Shown piece after piece: positions 25,870 through 34,563 of a stretch of 64,000 nucleotides of DNA. The stretch's first letter is position 1. The number at the start of each line of letters is the position of its first letter. Source of the DNA: Catenovulum sp. 2E275 (lineage in GTDB: Bacteria > Pseudomonadota > Gammaproteobacteria > Enterobacterales > Alteromonadaceae); the NCBI RefSeq assembly GCF_025515275.1, contig NZ_JAOPFU010000001.1, positions 235,961 through 299,960 of the forward strand. The letters run 5' to 3'. The translations under genes were made by a program, and so were the position numbers. Under the pieces are notes generated by a model. It ran no database searches. It was not told the origin of the DNA and saw nothing but the letters and a program-made list of their open reading frames with translations.

Positions 25870-26979
25870 TTGGATACATCAATCGCCACAACAGAAGAAG
25901 AACTAAACGAGCTAAAAGACAACCGGCAAATGTCGTTGTTCTCAATGCTCGACGAAGCAGAAAAAAACTCAGAACAATATCTGGAGTATACAAACTCAAT
26001 AGGTAGTATTGATATTATTCCAAGATTCTGGCGTGGCAAAAATGCAGTTTTTACTAAAGAAGAAGCGGCAAAACGCTCAATAAATTGCACTAATTCATAC
26101 ACTTTTTCAAACAAAAAATTTAAAGCGGTTATTTCTCCAGCTTTAGTTGTTCGTCAAACCACAACAGGTAAAACGGAAGAAGTATTTGCCTATCCGGGTG
26201 ATCGCGAAGAACTGATTGAAAAGGTTTTGTTTTTAATTGCAGCAAAACAAGGATTAAACCGGGTAAAAGTTGGTAACCAAACACGTTACGGTATTTTCTT
26301 TTCACTTTATCAAGTACGTGAAGAACTTAAAAAGATAAATAAAACAAGAAGCTACGACGCTATTAAAGAATCTTTAATGATTTTAAAAGACTCCAGAATT
26401 AAAATCATATCAGAAGGTAATGATGGCGTAGATTACACAGTAACACATGATATTTTTAGTGATGCCATTTTAGAAAGCTCAGGTGTTGGCCGTGGTAAAA
26501 ACCGTTATTGGATTGGCTTTTCTGATTATTTGGTAGGGGAAATATTAAAACTCAATTACCGTCAGGTACTTTATAGCCGTTTTACTACCTATTCCAGCGC
26601 GTTATCACGCTTTTTAGATTTATATTTAAGTAACGTTTGGAAAAATGCAACTTACCATGTCACAACCAAAATTAGTTTAAACCGAATCATGGAAAATTTT
26701 GGTAAAAAGCAGGTAAAGATAGACTCAAAACGTCGTGACATGCGCCAAGCTTTACTCGATTTAGAAAAAGCAGGTGTTATCCGCAATGTACCTTATGCCC
26801 AAAAAACAACTGATTCTGAGGGCAATGAAGACTATGTATATGAGCTTGAACCAACTAAACGTTTTGTTGATGAAATTATTAAATCGAATGCAAAACACAA
26901 AGGTTTAAAAAAGCTCAGCGAAGCTGTAGAGCAGGGCAATGCTCACTGGCTTGACGATAAAGGTGTAATGAAAGCCTAA
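25870..26979 (+). CDS. rep: Replication initiator protein of the secondary replicon
   Basis: A 369-residue protein with features of a winged-helix plasmid initiator. The region about 100-215 (RYGIFFSLYQVREELKK, then SYDAIKESLMILKDSRIKI) and the region about 225-330 (YRQVLYSRFTTYSSALSRFL, RRDMRQALLDLEKAG) look like two winged-helix units. It follows the iteron field directly and is itself followed by a strong terminator. The start is a TTG at 25870 with GGAG eight bases upstream; the next in-frame ATG is 20 codons later, and an ATG at 25863 is out of frame. I cannot assign it firmly to a named Rep family. Function as the iteron-binding initiator follows from position and fold. Confidence 0.75.
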   Translation: MDTSIATTEEELNELKDNRQMSLFSMLDEAEKNSEQYLEYTNSIGSIDIIPRFWRGKNAVFTKEEAAKRSINCTNSYTFSNKKFKAVISPALVVRQTTTGKTEEVFAYPGDREELIEKVLFLIAAKQGLNRVKVGNQTRYGIFFSLYQVREELKKINKTRSYDAIKESLMILKDSRIKIISEGNDGVDYTVTHDIFSDAILESSGVGRGKNRYWIGFSDYLVGEILKLNYRQVLYSRFTTYSSALSRFLDLYLSNVWKNATYHVTTKISLNRIMENFGKKQVKIDSKRRDMRQALLDLEKAGVIRNVPYAQKTTDSEGNEDYVYELEPTKRFVDEIIKSNAKHKGLKKLSEAVEQGNAHWLDDKGVMKA

Positions 26980-27013
26980 CGTTACCCGTTCAGTATATGG
27001 GTTAAACCTCGAT

Positions 27014-27043
27014 TAAAAAGCAGTGCACAAGCACTGCTTTTTA
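27014..27043 (+). terminator. Rho-independent terminator after rep
   Basis: AAAGCAGTGC/GCACTGCTTT stem with ACAA loop, then a T-rich tail. Confidence 0.85.
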
Positions 27044-27155
27044 TTTTATAAACACTTATTAATTATTTTAATATTCAAAAACTTAACTTTAGATTCTGAC
27101 TTAATTAGCGCTTAAATTCAGGATCTGCTTAATATTTACTTGCTTTAATCAATCA

Positions 27156-27180
27156 CCACGGTACTAACTAGGTACTAAAG
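27156..27180 (-). repeat. Outlying iteron
   Basis: Minus-strand copy TTTAGTACCTAGTTAGTACC with a CGT end, 177 bp beyond the rep gene. Confidence 0.7.
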
Positions 27181-27290
27181 CCAAATCCAGCGATTCATCT
27201 CATCCTACAAAAACGTTTATTTGAGTCATTTAGCGCCAATTTATAGTATTGATACAACCCAAATAAAACAGTTTGAATTCGAATATGAAT

Positions 27291-27314
27291 GATTAGTACC
27301 TAATTAGCTACGTG
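27291..27314 (+). repeat. Outlying iteron (consensus copy)
   Basis: ATTAGTACCTAATTAGCTAC followed by GTGAG; this is essentially the consensus of the CGT class. The remaining bases of the 26980-27457 gap contain no gene. Confidence 0.75.
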
Positions 27315-27412
27315 AGATAATCGTATTTTATATAGCGCTATTTAGCACTGAAAAGGCTTTAGAGATTAAAACTTAATTTTTGATAGGGAAGTAAGGTGTG
27401 TTGTTAATAAAG

Positions 27413-27450
27413 TTAATACGGTGCATTTTAATAGCAATACACCGTATTAA
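27413..27450 (-). terminator. Hairpin terminator after the aldo/keto reductase
   Basis: Arms 27413-27426 and 27437-27450 (TTAATACGGTG type) lie just past the stop codon of the minus-strand gene. Confidence 0.6.
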
Positions 27451-27457
27451 TTAAAGA

Positions 27458-28438
27458 CTAAATGCCACCACGGATATGCTGGTGAACAGTTTGCTGGTAA
27501 TACTCAGTCAGCTTTGCGCTAAGCACTTTATCTAATGGTGGTAAATCCGAAGCTTGCGCATTGCTAATAACCTGCTCAACTTTAGTTGTACCAGCAATAA
27601 TACTGCTAATTGCTGGTTGATCTAAAATCCAGCGCATAGCAGCTTGTTGAAGCGACATACCGTCAGGCAATAGCGTTTTTGCTTGCTCTGCTAGATCAAT
27701 CGCTTTTTCAAACTCAATTCCATTAAAGGTTTCACCGACATGGAATGCATCACCATTTCGATTGTAATTTCGGTGATCTCCTTGCTCAAATACTCGATTT
27801 TTCTGCATTTTTCCGGATAAAATGCCACTCGCTAGCGGTAATCTGGCAATAATACCTACATTTTTCTCTGCGGCTTTAGGTAGCAATGCGGTTGTGGCAT
27901 CTTGGCGGAATAAATTAAAAATAATCTGTAAGCTGGTTACGTTTGAATTATCTAAACAGAATTCAGCTTCATCCAACATTTCAACACTCGCGCCATAGTA
28001 CCTAATTAGCCCCGTCTGTTGTAATTTTTCCATCCAATTAAAAATTTCACCGTCAAACAATACGTTACGAGGAATACAATGTAGTTGCACTAAATCTAAC
28101 GTTTCAACACCTAAACGTTTAACAGAGCCTTCAATATTGGCTTTTACTTTGTCAAAAGTATAACCGTCAGGAAATAATGCACCGTCCCGACCCACTTTTG
28201 TCACCACGTAAGGTTTAGTATTTTGCTTTTTTAACCAAAGCCCAATACGCTCCTCACTTAAACCGCCGCCATATACATCGGCCGTATCTAAAAAATTGAT
28301 ACCTTTTTCGGTTGCGGTATCTAAAATTTGAGCTGCTGCTGAATCTTCTAATACCCCAAAGTCATTGCCTAATTGCCAGCAACCTAACCCTATTTCAGAG
28401 ACCTGATAGCCGCTATGGCCTAATGTTCTTAATTTCAT
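27458..28438 (-). CDS. Aldo/keto reductase
   Basis: A 326-residue TIM-barrel NADPH oxidoreductase. The AKR catalytic tetrad is intact: Asp51 and Tyr56 (LDTADVYGG), Lys81 (VVTKVG) and His120 (VQLHCI). The sequence is closest in style to the YajO/oxidoreductase group that acts on small aldehydes or sugars; the substrate is unknown. The codons for residues 143-149 (GLIRYYG) contain a complete replicon iteron. It is divergent from a LysR gene, which is probably its regulator. An AGGAG ribosome site precedes the ATG. Confidence 0.88.
   Translation of the reverse strand: MKLRTLGHSGYQVSEIGLGCWQLGNDFGVLEDSAAAQILDTATEKGINFLDTADVYGGGLSEERIGLWLKKQNTKPYVVTKVGRDGALFPDGYTFDKVKANIEGSVKRLGVETLDLVQLHCIPRNVLFDGEIFNWMEKLQQTGLIRYYGASVEMLDEAEFCLDNSNVTSLQIIFNLFRQDATTALLPKAAEKNVGIIARLPLASGILSGKMQKNRVFEQGDHRNYNRNGDAFHVGETFNGIEFEKAIDLAEQAKTLLPDGMSLQQAAMRWILDQPAISSIIAGTTKVEQVISNAQASDLPPLDKVLSAKLTEYYQQTVHQHIRGGI
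27996..28015 (+). repeat. Iteron embedded in the aldo/keto reductase coding sequence
   Basis: ATAGTACCTAATTAGCCCCG followed by T matches the CGT-class iteron. On the coding strand it spells the conserved GxIRYxG segment using an AGG arginine codon. Confidence 0.6.
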
Positions 28439-28537
28439 CTGTTTGCTCCTGTCTGTTGACCATTAATTTATTGTACGGATTTGGTGATTGTTTATATATA
28501 ATCAACGATTAAACAAATTGGTTAGCTAAATTTTACA

Positions 28538-29449
28538 ATGAAAAAAGGGTTAGTTGAGTTTATTCAAGTCGTTGAAGCCGGAAATTTTTCTGCCGCAGCA
28601 GAAAAGCTTGCGATTACTCGTTCAAGAATAAGTCAAATTATCAGTGAGTTAGAACAAAGTTTGGGCGTTGCTTTATTTAAACGCTCAACCCGTTCAATTG
28701 TACTCACCAGTGAAGGGGAACGTTTTTATCAGCAAGTTGTTGACGGCTTTAAGCTGTTAGATAACGCAATTGACGAGATAAAAACCGAACAACGTAGCTT
28801 AAAAGGTACTATTAAAATTAATTCTGTGGGCGGATATTTTGGTGAGCAAATTCTGGCACCTAAATTATTTAAATTTATGCAAATGTATCCCGACATTAGC
28901 ATTAAGCTGGATTTTTCCAGTGCTCATATTGATTTAATTCGTGACCAATATGATTTGGCAGTACGTATGGGCGATTTACCTGATTCTAACCTAATTGCCA
29001 GAGCGTTAGCTTATTATCCGTCATTTGTTTGTGCAACAAAATCTTATTTAGATCAATATGATAGTATTATTCACCCTAGACAATTAACTGAACATAACTG
29101 TTTAGTTGGCAGTATGAAAAAGTGGCGCTTTATAAACTCCATCGATCAAACTCCATTTGATATAACAGTGCAGGGGCAATTTGAATGCGCTAACGGACAT
29201 ATTGCTAAGCAAGCTGCGCTGCAAGGATTAGGGATTATTCGTTTGCCCAGTTATTATCTGGATGCAGAATTAGGTAGTAAACTTTTAGTGAATGTTGTGC
29301 AAAATTGGCAAGCTAAAGGCAGTCAGGTTTCATTGGTTTATCCTAAAACTCAATATCGGGCTAGCAGAACTCAGCGACTAATTGAGTTTTTATGCGACAG
29401 TTTTTCAAGTGCGGACAATTCGATGCCCGGCTCAGGCCCAAATTGTTGA
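28538..29449 (+). CDS. LysR-family regulator
   Basis: A 303-residue LysR protein with HTH about 1-60 (GNFSAAAEKLAITRSRISQI) and substrate domain about 88-295. It belongs to the group with DLAVRMGDLPDSNLIAR (the DsdC/AaeR-like pattern of regulators next to oxidoreductases). It is divergent from the aldo/keto reductase with a 99-bp gap. Its last 79 bases overlap the 3' end of the convergent acpH gene. Confidence 0.87.
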   Translation: MKKGLVEFIQVVEAGNFSAAAEKLAITRSRISQIISELEQSLGVALFKRSTRSIVLTSEGERFYQQVVDGFKLLDNAIDEIKTEQRSLKGTIKINSVGGYFGEQILAPKLFKFMQMYPDISIKLDFSSAHIDLIRDQYDLAVRMGDLPDSNLIARALAYYPSFVCATKSYLDQYDSIIHPRQLTEHNCLVGSMKKWRFINSIDQTPFDITVQGQFECANGHIAKQAALQGLGIIRLPSYYLDAELGSKLLVNVVQNWQAKGSQVSLVYPKTQYRASRTQRLIEFLCDSFSSADNSMPGSGPNC

Positions 29450-30009
29450 ACCTGATAGGTAAGTTGTGGAAAAAACGCTAAAAATAGATGCTCAAACTCA
29501 GTGTAATGCACCTGAATATCTTGCAGACTGTTATTAAACTGGTTTTGAAAGCGGATCCGCCGGGCGATATTATCCAGCGCAACGCCTATCCCTTCTAGTT
29601 CAGCATAACTGCCAAACCAGTCGTGTTGGATGATTTGGCGGCTGACGGTTTGCATTCTGTACGGCATGTGAGCTATCCGGCTTGTTAATCTGGCATAACT
29701 TTGTTGTTTAAACTCTGCAAAACTCATATCTGAAAAACTATCCCAGTGTTTTATTAAAAAATAATCGAATAAAACATCAACTGCTATACCTGCAAATCTT
29801 TGTTTTTCCTTTGAAAATAATCTTTTCGCCTGTTTGATTAATGGGTGATTATCGGTAAATTTATCAACAAAATAATGGTTTTTAAGCCCATACAGCACAG
29901 TATTTGGCAAAGGTGTAATATCAACCCCTTTACGAAAATCGCCTAAAAGGTTGCCAAAATACGAATCGGCATTAGGTTTAGCTAAATATAAATGAGCTAG
30001 ATAGTTCAA
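29371..30009 (-). CDS. acpH: Acyl carrier protein phosphodiesterase
   Basis: A 212-residue HD-like protein starting MNYLAHLYLAKP and containing GNLLGDFRKG and the VDVLFDYFLIKHW stretch, all typical of AcpH. The enzyme removes the 4'-phosphopantetheine group from holo-ACP. The start is a TTG at 30009; no ATG fits. The C-terminal 27 codons are antisense to the end of the LysR gene. The length is slightly above the usual 193, accounted for by the C-terminal tail. Confidence 0.85.
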   Translation of the reverse strand: MNYLAHLYLAKPNADSYFGNLLGDFRKGVDITPLPNTVLYGLKNHYFVDKFTDNHPLIKQAKRLFSKEKQRFAGIAVDVLFDYFLIKHWDSFSDMSFAEFKQQSYARLTSRIAHMPYRMQTVSRQIIQHDWFGSYAELEGIGVALDNIARRIRFQNQFNNSLQDIQVHYTEFEHLFLAFFPQLTYQVQQFGPEPGIELSALEKLSHKNSISR

Positions 30010-30093
30010 AATGAGTTACTTGACAAAAAATGATGAAATTGAGTGTAAACCCTAAATTAATGATTTAAAAACAGAAAATTTTTAGAATGGACA

Positions 30094-30139
30094 TTTTTAC
30101 TACCTAATTTATTACATGGGGCTAATTAGGTAGTAAAAA
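30094..30139. repeat. Pair of iterons in perfect inverted orientation
   Basis: TTTTTACTACCTAATT (30094-30109) and its exact complement (30124-30139) flank 14 bases. Each arm is an iteron left half. It lies in the gap between acpH and the IMPase gene and could form a hairpin or bind Rep on both arms. Confidence 0.65.
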
Positions 30140-30257
30140 CGCTTACTTTTTACCCAACTTCACGATTAAAGGGTTAAGTTAGCAAAGGAATTGTCAAAAT
30201 AAGATGATTCCATCGCCAAAAAACAGTTTTTATTGGCTTATCAGGTACGCTAATCAG

Positions 30258-30286
30258 TTATCCACGTAGCTAATTAGGTAGTATTA
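30258..30286 (-). repeat. Outlying iteron joined to a DnaA-like box
   Basis: TTATCCACG (30258-30266) overlaps the CGT end of a minus-strand iteron with core ACTACCTAAT. Confidence 0.6.
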
Positions 30287-30314
30287 ACATCAGAATAAAG
30301 CACTATTAAAGCCC

Positions 30315-30341
30315 AGTGACAGCATTAATTAGGTACTATAC
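30315..30341 (-). repeat. Outlying iteron
   Basis: Minus-strand TATAGTACCTAATTAATGCT, ten bases before the IMPase stop codon region. Confidence 0.6.
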
Positions 30342-30351
30342 CTGCGCTGCT

Positions 30352-31224
30352 TTAATGTTGATTGCTGACTTCACTGATGCAGCTCACCATGCTATTGCAA
30401 AATGACTGATGGCTTGAATACACCATAATCCCGCGAGATCTGACTTGCCCGCTTTGATAAGTTGAAAAATCAAAGTCTTGAGTGAGCTGATAACTGACAG
30501 ACTGTCCGTTTTCAAAACCGATATAAAAACCAAGGTTACGCAAAACAGCCATACCGGCCGCCGCATCCCAGACATTTAAGCTGGCATAAATACCGGCCAT
30601 TCGACCAAGTGCTAAATAAACATAAGGAAAAACAATGCTGTAATAAGTTGTTACCCCACGATTCAAGCCGGTAATCAGTTTAGTTTTGGCGGTAAGCTGG
30701 TTGATCACTAATACGCGTGAAGGGTGCTCACAATTGTCACTCAGTTTGGGAGAAATTTCAGTTAACTCATTAAATTGAGGTAACTTTCCGTTCCCCTTTG
30801 CATAATAACTCTTGCCATTTTGGGTGATAATTGCTTCGAATGTACCGGGCAAAATAATGCATCCTTCACTAATTTGTCCGTTTTGGGTAAAGCCAATTGA
30901 AATCCCCCACAAAGGCGTGAGCGAAGCGTAGGGTACGGTCCCGTCAATTGGGTCAATTATATAACAAGCATTTTCCAGAGCGCGTTGTAGCTCGTATTCG
31001 CTCCATTCTTTAATGGTTTCTTCACCTATTACACTGATATTATTTTGTGGATCTGCAAAAGCATCAATGGCTAACTGCTCCACCAGTTTATCAGCCTGAG
31101 TCACAATTGAGTTATCTGGTTTAATTTCTGTTGTAAGCTTGTGTTGCTCTTTGACCGCAACTTCCGCTAACTGACAAGCGGTATTAAAGACAAATTCGGC
31201 ATTCCAAAGCAGATTATGATTCAA
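30352..31224 (-). CDS. Inositol monophosphatase/CysQ-like phosphatase
   Basis: A 290-residue member of the Mg-dependent IMPase superfamily. Metal-binding motifs are visible: GEET (67-70), DPIDGT (91-96) and WDAAAG near 218. It could act on inositol phosphate, 3'-phosphoadenosine 5'-phosphate or another sugar phosphate; the sequence does not decide. The start is a TTG with GGAG seven bases upstream. Confidence 0.8.
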   Translation of the reverse strand: MNHNLLWNAEFVFNTACQLAEVAVKEQHKLTTEIKPDNSIVTQADKLVEQLAIDAFADPQNNISVIGEETIKEWSEYELQRALENACYIIDPIDGTVPYASLTPLWGISIGFTQNGQISEGCIILPGTFEAIITQNGKSYYAKGNGKLPQFNELTEISPKLSDNCEHPSRVLVINQLTAKTKLITGLNRGVTTYYSIVFPYVYLALGRMAGIYASLNVWDAAAGMAVLRNLGFYIGFENGQSVSYQLTQDFDFSTYQSGQVRSRGIMVYSSHQSFCNSMVSCISEVSNQH

Positions 31225-31299
31225 ACGGAGACTCCAAAGCGAGCAAAATTCAGATTGTACCAGTGTAGTTTTAAATCAACAGAGCTTGATTAACAATTT

Positions 31300-31321
31300 T
31301 TTACTACCTAATTCGTCCGTG
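31300..31321 (+). repeat. Outlying iteron upstream of the acetyltransferase gene
   Basis: TTACTACCTAATTCGTCCGT, the most distal copy seen, 5.4 kb from the rep start. Confidence 0.6.
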
Positions 31322-31402
31322 CATTCGTATGTTGTTATTGTTTTGTTGACTTTTATACTTAAGCTACGCAAGCTTAAATCAAAATTGACGAAGGGTGAAA
31401 TC

Positions 31403-31966
31403 ATGACAGAACTAGAAAAAATGCTTGCCGGTGAAAACTATAATCCATTGGATAAAACCTTGGTTAAGATGCGAAAAAGTGCGCGTTTATTGTGCGAAGA
31501 GTTTAATTTATCCAGCGTGGCTGATTTAGCGGCTCGCAAAAAAATCCTTAAACGTTTATTAGGCTCAACCGGTAAAGACTTTTACATTGAGCCGAGTTTT
31601 AAATGTGATTATGGCGCTAATATTCATGTTGGAGAAAACTTTTATGCTAATTTTGACTGCGTGATTTTAGATGTGGCCGAAGTTAAGATTGGAAAAAACT
31701 GTTTTATTGCGCCACAAGTTGGGATTTATACAGCAACACATCCAATTGATCCGGTTGAGCGCGCTAATGGTATTGAGTCCGCTAAACCTATCACAATTGG
31801 CGATAATTGCTGGATTGGGGGCAGGGCGGTGATTAATCCAGGGGTCGTTTTAGGTAGTAATGTGGTTGTGGGTTCTGGTGCTGTTGTCACAAAAAGTTTT
31901 GGCGATAATGTAGTTATTGCTGGCAACCCAGCAAAAGTGATTAAAGTCATTGAGCCGTCAAACTAA
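31403..31966 (+). CDS. Maltose/galactoside O-acetyltransferase-like protein
   Basis: A 187-residue left-handed beta-helix acetyltransferase. It starts [16 protein letters not shown], the typical Maa/LacA N-terminal helix, and carries hexapeptide repeats ([20 protein letters not shown] with the catalytic His, then [17 protein letters not shown]). It transfers acetyl from acetyl-CoA to sugars. The ATG at 31403 follows AAGGGTG; upstream in-frame codons contain an iteron and are non-coding. Confidence 0.88.
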   Translation: MTELEKMLAGENYNPLDKTLVKMRKSARLLCEEFNLSSVADLAARKKILKRLLGSTGKDFYIEPSFKCDYGANIHVGENFYANFDCVILDVAEVKIGKNCFIAPQVGIYTATHPIDPVERANGIESAKPITIGDNCWIGGRAVINPGVVLGSNVVVGSGAVVTKSFGDNVVIAGNPAKVIKVIEPSN

Positions 31967-31986
31967 TATACTAAATAAACTGAATA

Positions 31987-32022
31987 AAAACGGGTTGAAC
32001 CAGCTGGCTCAACCCGTTTATT
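31987..32022. terminator. Bidirectional Rho-independent terminator
   Basis: AAACGGGTTGA and TCAACCCGTTT pair around a 10-base loop, between two convergent genes. Confidence 0.8.
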
Positions 32023-32037
32023 TTAACCTATTGTGAA

Positions 32038-34044
32038 TTATTGACGGATTAATTCAAAAATCTGGTTATTTGAATTAGCAGTACAAGTCCACTGATTCAG
32101 ATTTGCCCCATCGCTGGCTGAATTACCGGCCACATCTAAACACAACTCGCTGTTGCGGTTTACGATACGCCATTTGCCGCTACCTGCACTTTGGAAACGG
32201 AATTGCTGATTAGCGCCGCCCCAATAATCCCAAAGCATAATATTTGCGCCATTACTGGTTGAGAAAGAATCAACATCTAACCCTTTTGTTGGTGCATTCA
32301 CTGGCGAAATTCTGTGCCAGATACCATCAACCGTGCTGATCGCAAATTTTTGACAATCGTTGTTTAACCAAGCCCATTGATTAAGGTTCGCACCATTGTC
32401 TGCGCCACAATTAGCTACATCCAATGATTTGCCGCTATGTAGCGGGGCAATACGGTAAGTACCATTTACTGTGCCATTGGTTTGTGAAGAACCTGAGCCG
32501 CTGCCAGAACCTGAACTGCTATCCGGCGCCCCATTGTAAACTTCAAACTCAGCAATTCTTGGCGTTGAGCTAGATGAGTGGATCACAAAACTCAATTTGT
32601 TCAAGTTTACATCATTAAAGGTGATTACTTCTGGCAGTGCATTACCATTGGCTAAAGTTGTGCCTGTATCGTAATTCACTAAAGACCAAGAAGTCACTCG
32701 GTTTTCACTGCCTGCTAACTCAACAATTTTGACAGCATTAACCGTTGTATTTAGGTTTTTCACATTAATTGTGCCAGTTGAAGAAGACGGTGACCAGTAA
32801 GTGCTATAGTCGCCGTCAATAACATTACCGTAACTGCTACCGCTGGCTTTTGAGCTGCCGTCTGCTCCGCCTGATAAGGCTAAATTATCACCTGATGGCT
32901 GTGGATCTGGAGTAGGATCTGGATCTGGCGTCGGATCCGGATCGGGTGTTGGATCAGGATCTGGGTTAGTTGTACCACAACTGCCATCTGAAACAGCTAG
33001 CCCTTTGTTTGCCCCTGCGGTGGCAGCCACTATGCTAGGTACACAGCTTGCGTTATCCATAGAATATGAATAAGGAATACTGACATAAGTGGTTGACGTT
33101 GGATTTGGACCAGCCGGATGCATATCGCTGTCATCATCGCTCCAGTCAATATTATCCCAAATATTGCCATTTACTTCCCAATAACCCATATCGTCAGTAT
33201 AGAAAGTGCCTAACGGATCTTTTGAATCTTCAAAGTAGTTACGCTCGGCTTTCATTTCACCGCCAATACGCGGGTTCATCCCCGAAGAGACAATACCGTT
33301 GTAGTGGTTGTTATAGGCGTGCGCAGTTGCATGGCGTAATAACGGAGTACGGGAATTAATATTATCGTATAAGTTATGGTGGAAAGTAACAGGACCATTT
33401 TGGTCATCGCTGTCGCTCGAACCAACTAAACCACCGCGGCCAGAATTACGTAAAATGCTGTAAGATAAAGTGACATATTTGGTATTTGATTTCATATCAA
33501 ATAAAGCGTCATACCCTTCGCTTTCTCCCCCACTGGCTTCCAGTGTTACGTGATCAACCCAAACGTTAGATACATTCGACTCCATCCCAATTGCATCGCC
33601 GCCGTTGGAGGTTGGTGAACCTGATTTTTTGACGTTACGAACGTGCACATTTTGAATAATAATGTTAGAAGCACTACGAAGGTGAATCCCTAATTGATCA
33701 AATAATGCACCACTACCAACCCCGATAATTGAAATATTGCTGACTTCTTTTATTTCGATTTTATCTTCAGCAGTATTACAGCTATCACCCGATACTTTTG
33801 AGGTATTACCATGATTGATTGTACCCTCAACCTGAATAATAATCGGTGTATCACTCGATGCTCGATTACATAAAGCTTCATGGATTTGAGTACCGGTTGT
33901 GGCGTAAACAACTTGTCCACCTTGACCACCAGTTGTGCCCCCATTTTGAGTATGAAAACCAGAAGCCATAGTGCTACCTGCATACAAAACACTTGCGACA
34001 GCCATTGCTCCGGCTGAATATTTAGATAGATTTTTAATTCTCAT
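32038..34044 (-). CDS. Secreted PL1 pectate lyase with F5/8-type and ricin-type modules
   Basis: A 668-residue extracellular protein. Order: signal peptide (1-28); PL1 parallel beta-helix (about 30-350) with Ca-binding NGGDAIGM (Asp150), WVDHVTLE (Asp164) and the catalytic Arg region SRTPLLRH (231-238); PDPDPT linker; a discoidin (F5/8)-like beta-sandwich (about 390-510) with DGDYSTYW; a Ser/Gly linker; and a C-terminal ricin-B/CBM13-like trefoil (about 530-668) with three Q-x-W repeats (NQWAW, NQQFRF, NQWTC). It cleaves de-esterified pectin by elimination. Two pectin operators lie 33 and 54 bp upstream. Confidence 0.92.
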   Translation of the reverse strand: MRIKNLSKYSAGAMAVASVLYAGSTMASGFHTQNGGTTGGQGGQVVYATTGTQIHEALCNRASSDTPIIIQVEGTINHGNTSKVSGDSCNTAEDKIEIKEVSNISIIGVGSGALFDQLGIHLRSASNIIIQNVHVRNVKKSGSPTSNGGDAIGMESNVSNVWVDHVTLEASGGESEGYDALFDMKSNTKYVTLSYSILRNSGRGGLVGSSDSDDQNGPVTFHHNLYDNINSRTPLLRHATAHAYNNHYNGIVSSGMNPRIGGEMKAERNYFEDSKDPLGTFYTDDMGYWEVNGNIWDNIDWSDDDSDMHPAGPNPTSTTYVSIPYSYSMDNASCVPSIVAATAGANKGLAVSDGSCGTTNPDPDPTPDPDPTPDPDPTPDPQPSGDNLALSGGADGSSKASGSSYGNVIDGDYSTYWSPSSSTGTINVKNLNTTVNAVKIVELAGSENRVTSWSLVNYDTGTTLANGNALPEVITFNDVNLNKLSFVIHSSSSTPRIAEFEVYNGAPDSSSGSGSGSGSSQTNGTVNGTYRIAPLHSGKSLDVANCGADNGANLNQWAWLNNDCQKFAISTVDGIWHRISPVNAPTKGLDVDSFSTSNGANIMLWDYWGGANQQFRFQSAGSGKWRIVNRNSELCLDVAGNSASDGANLNQWTCTANSNNQIFELIRQ

Positions 34045-34076
34045 AAAATAACCTTTTGCTTGAGTTTATCCTTAAC

Positions 34077-34090
34077 TGCCACCGGTGGCA
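34077..34090. promoter_or_regulatory. Pectin-regulon operator (perfect palindrome)
   Basis: TGCCACCGGTGGCA, 33 bp upstream of the pectate lyase start. Confidence 0.8.
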
Positions 34091-34097
34091 TTAGATT

Positions 34098-34111
34098 TGC
34101 TACCGGTAGCT
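34098..34111. promoter_or_regulatory. Pectin-regulon operator
   Basis: TGCTACCGGTAGCT, centred 21 bp (two helix turns) from the neighbouring site. The rest of the 34045-34563 gap shows only the terminator at 34478. Confidence 0.75.
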
Positions 34112-34477
34112 ATAATATGGAAAATTTTTAAGTGTTTTGGCTTTAACAAGATTGAGTAATTAAAACCAAAACAAACCGCATAAATTTTCGACAATGAGTG
34201 TAGGTGTGAAATCTTTGTAGATCAAATGTTAAAAAATAAAATGTGAAGCAGTTCACGTTAAATTTTTAAGGTGTTGAAACTATTAAATTTATTTATTCTG
34301 TTTTTTCAAAAGTTTCACTTTGTAGTAAAAATAACCGGAGGTCATTATTTTTTACCCAAAATTAAATCAACTGTTCGATAGGTTAAGTTAGCTATTTATA
34401 ACAAAGTGATATATTTAAAGCTTGATGATGAGTTAGTAGGGGATTTGAATAATGGCTTAAAATGGTTGGCCGAGAAT

Positions 34478-34505
34478 AAAATACCGGCATCTTAGCCGGT
34501 ATTTT
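34478..34505. terminator. Terminator after the 5'-nucleotidase gene
   Basis: AAAATACCGGC (34478-34488) pairs with GCCGGTATTTT (34495-34505), read through on the minus strand after the stop at 34564. Confidence 0.8.
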
Positions 34506-34563
34506 ACAATGACTGAGTTAGCTCTATTTTGTGAGCACTCTATTTGTACTCTCAATACGGATA

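Noticed and set aside
30010..30351. Possible small gene between acpH and the IMPase gene
   Set aside because: The region is filled by iterons, stops occur in all frames, and no ribosome site is seen.
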